Below are positions 10,050-10,611 of a DNA stretch of 10,611 bases, in pieces. Both the position numbers and the translations under genes were made by a program. The notes beneath the pieces were generated by a model. That model did not search any database. It worked only from the letters and a program-made list of their open reading frames with translations, and was not told the origin of the DNA. Location of the stretch: NCBI GenBank assembly GCA_021796315.1, contig JAJYOH010000165.1, positions 1 to 10,611 on the forward strand, in the 5' to 3' direction. This DNA comes from Chloroflexota bacterium (lineage in GTDB: Bacteria > Chloroflexota > Anaerolineae > Anaerolineales > Villigracilaceae). The first letter of the stretch is position 1, and the number at the start of each line of letters is the position of its first letter.

Positions 10050-10611
10050 TCATAAAAACCAGACATCTGCCTGGGCGCCTATGGCGAGCGATTTTACCCC
10101 AGCGGGGATGACTAGTAAAGCATTTGCCTGAACCAATGAAAGCAAATTTCCGGAGCCTTGATGCCCAGTCAATTTTGCGGATAGGATTCCATCCTGTTCT
10201 TTGACGACCGCGCGCAGATAACTTTCTCGTCCATCCAGTTCGACAGATTCAGCGAGTCTCACCCGGACCTTTGTGCGCGCAACCGTTTTTAAACCTGCCA
10301 GTCGGCCCAAAGCGCCGCGCACGAAAACTTCAAACCCAACAAAGGCCGACACCGGATTACCCGGCAGTCCGATGAAAGGCATGCCGCGATATTCTCCGAA
10401 GGCCAGCGGTTTGCCGGGGCGCATGTTGACCTTCCAAAAATCCAGCTTGCCCTGCGACTCGACGACTTCCTTTATAAAATCGAACGCGCCCACACTGACT
10501 CCGGCGGACGAGATGATTGCATCCGCATTCATGCCAATGGCCTGGTCGAGCAGAAATTGGAGCGCCTCGCGGTTATCGGGCGCGATGCCGAGCGGCAAAA
10601 TATCGCAACCG
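10050..10611 (-). CDS. moeA: Molybdopterin molybdenumtransferase, C-terminal part (cut by window edge)
   Basis: MoeA inserts molybdate into adenylated molybdopterin, the last general step of molybdenum cofactor synthesis. About 186 residues of the C-terminal part are visible; the frame runs open through the window end (GCDILPLGIAPDN reading in), so the start is outside. The MoeA domain III signatures are present: IISSAGVSVGAFDFIKEVV (usual form GGVSVG..D), VNMRPGKPLAFG and GLPGNPVSAFVGFEVF. The C-terminal domain IV follows (from about TKVRVRLAES to the end). A stand-alone MogA-like protein also has a GGVSVG-type motif, but the PGKP and GLPGNPVS motifs with a domain IV fit MoeA. It is the upstream gene of the operon with VKOR and the acidic Cys4 protein. 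Confidence 0.93.
   Translation of the reverse strand, partial: GCDILPLGIAPDNREALQFLLDQAIGMNADAIISSAGVSVGAFDFIKEVVESQGKLDFWKVNMRPGKPLAFGEYRGMPFIGLPGNPVSAFVGFEVFVRGALGRLAGLKTVARTKVRVRLAESVELDGRESYLRAVVKEQDGILSAKLTGHQGSGNLLSLVQANALLVIPAGVKSLAIGAQADVWFL

Noticed and set aside
1..10611. CRISPR array, tRNA, rRNA, insertion sequence or phage genes
   Set aside because: I looked for regularly spaced repeats, cloverleaf-like segments, transposase motifs and terminal inverted repeats, and saw none.

Overview
The window looks like a piece of a free-living bacterial chromosome of medium GC content. The gene content, the intergenic repeat scraps and the short or missing leaders in front of two genes suggest Chloroflexota (Anaerolineae-like). 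That placement is an inference from gene style; there is no rRNA or marker gene to fix it. No transposase, phage gene, tRNA or CRISPR array is visible.

Layout, left to right. (1) Positions 1-1137: a two-gene overlapping cassette on the + strand, a 75-residue charged helical protein followed by an AbiEii/MNT-type nucleotidyltransferase. It resembles a toxin-antitoxin or AbiE-like pair and is flanked by an imperfect 34-base direct repeat. (2) Positions 1138-3340 (minus strand): glmS, encoding glucosamine-6-phosphate synthase, with a leader of about 340 nt that contains a convincing glmS ribozyme. The cleavage-site and core segments are conserved, and extra hairpins are inserted in the P2a region. 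A second strong hairpin lies just before the glmS ribosome binding site. (3) Positions 3334-3599: a gene-poor spacer with scraps of dispersed repeats. (4) Positions 3600-6571 (minus): a large YfhO-family membrane protein translationally coupled (ATGA overlap) to a short CDF-like cation transporter in which the usual His-x3-Asp metal pair appears to be Cys-x3-Cys. (5) Positions 6672-7793 (minus): a class V aminotransferase of the alanine/serine-glyoxylate type. (6) Positions 7922-9179 (+): a lipoprotein cupredoxin with a complete type 1 copper site, a terminator, then a SpoU/TrmH-family RNA 2'-O-methyltransferase that is probably read from a leaderless message. (7) Positions 9369-10611 (minus): a compact operon, moeA (cut by the window edge), a VKOR-family thiol oxidase, and a 76-residue protein with four Cys and an extremely acidic tail, closed by a perfect 14-bp bidirectional terminator.

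Most genes are ordinary housekeeping or envelope genes. The points of interest are the glmS ribozyme variant with its downstream hairpin, the Cys-x3-Cys CDF-like protein, the VKOR plus Cys4/acidic-tail pair, the nucleotidyltransferase cassette inside direct repeats, and two candidate leaderless promoters.
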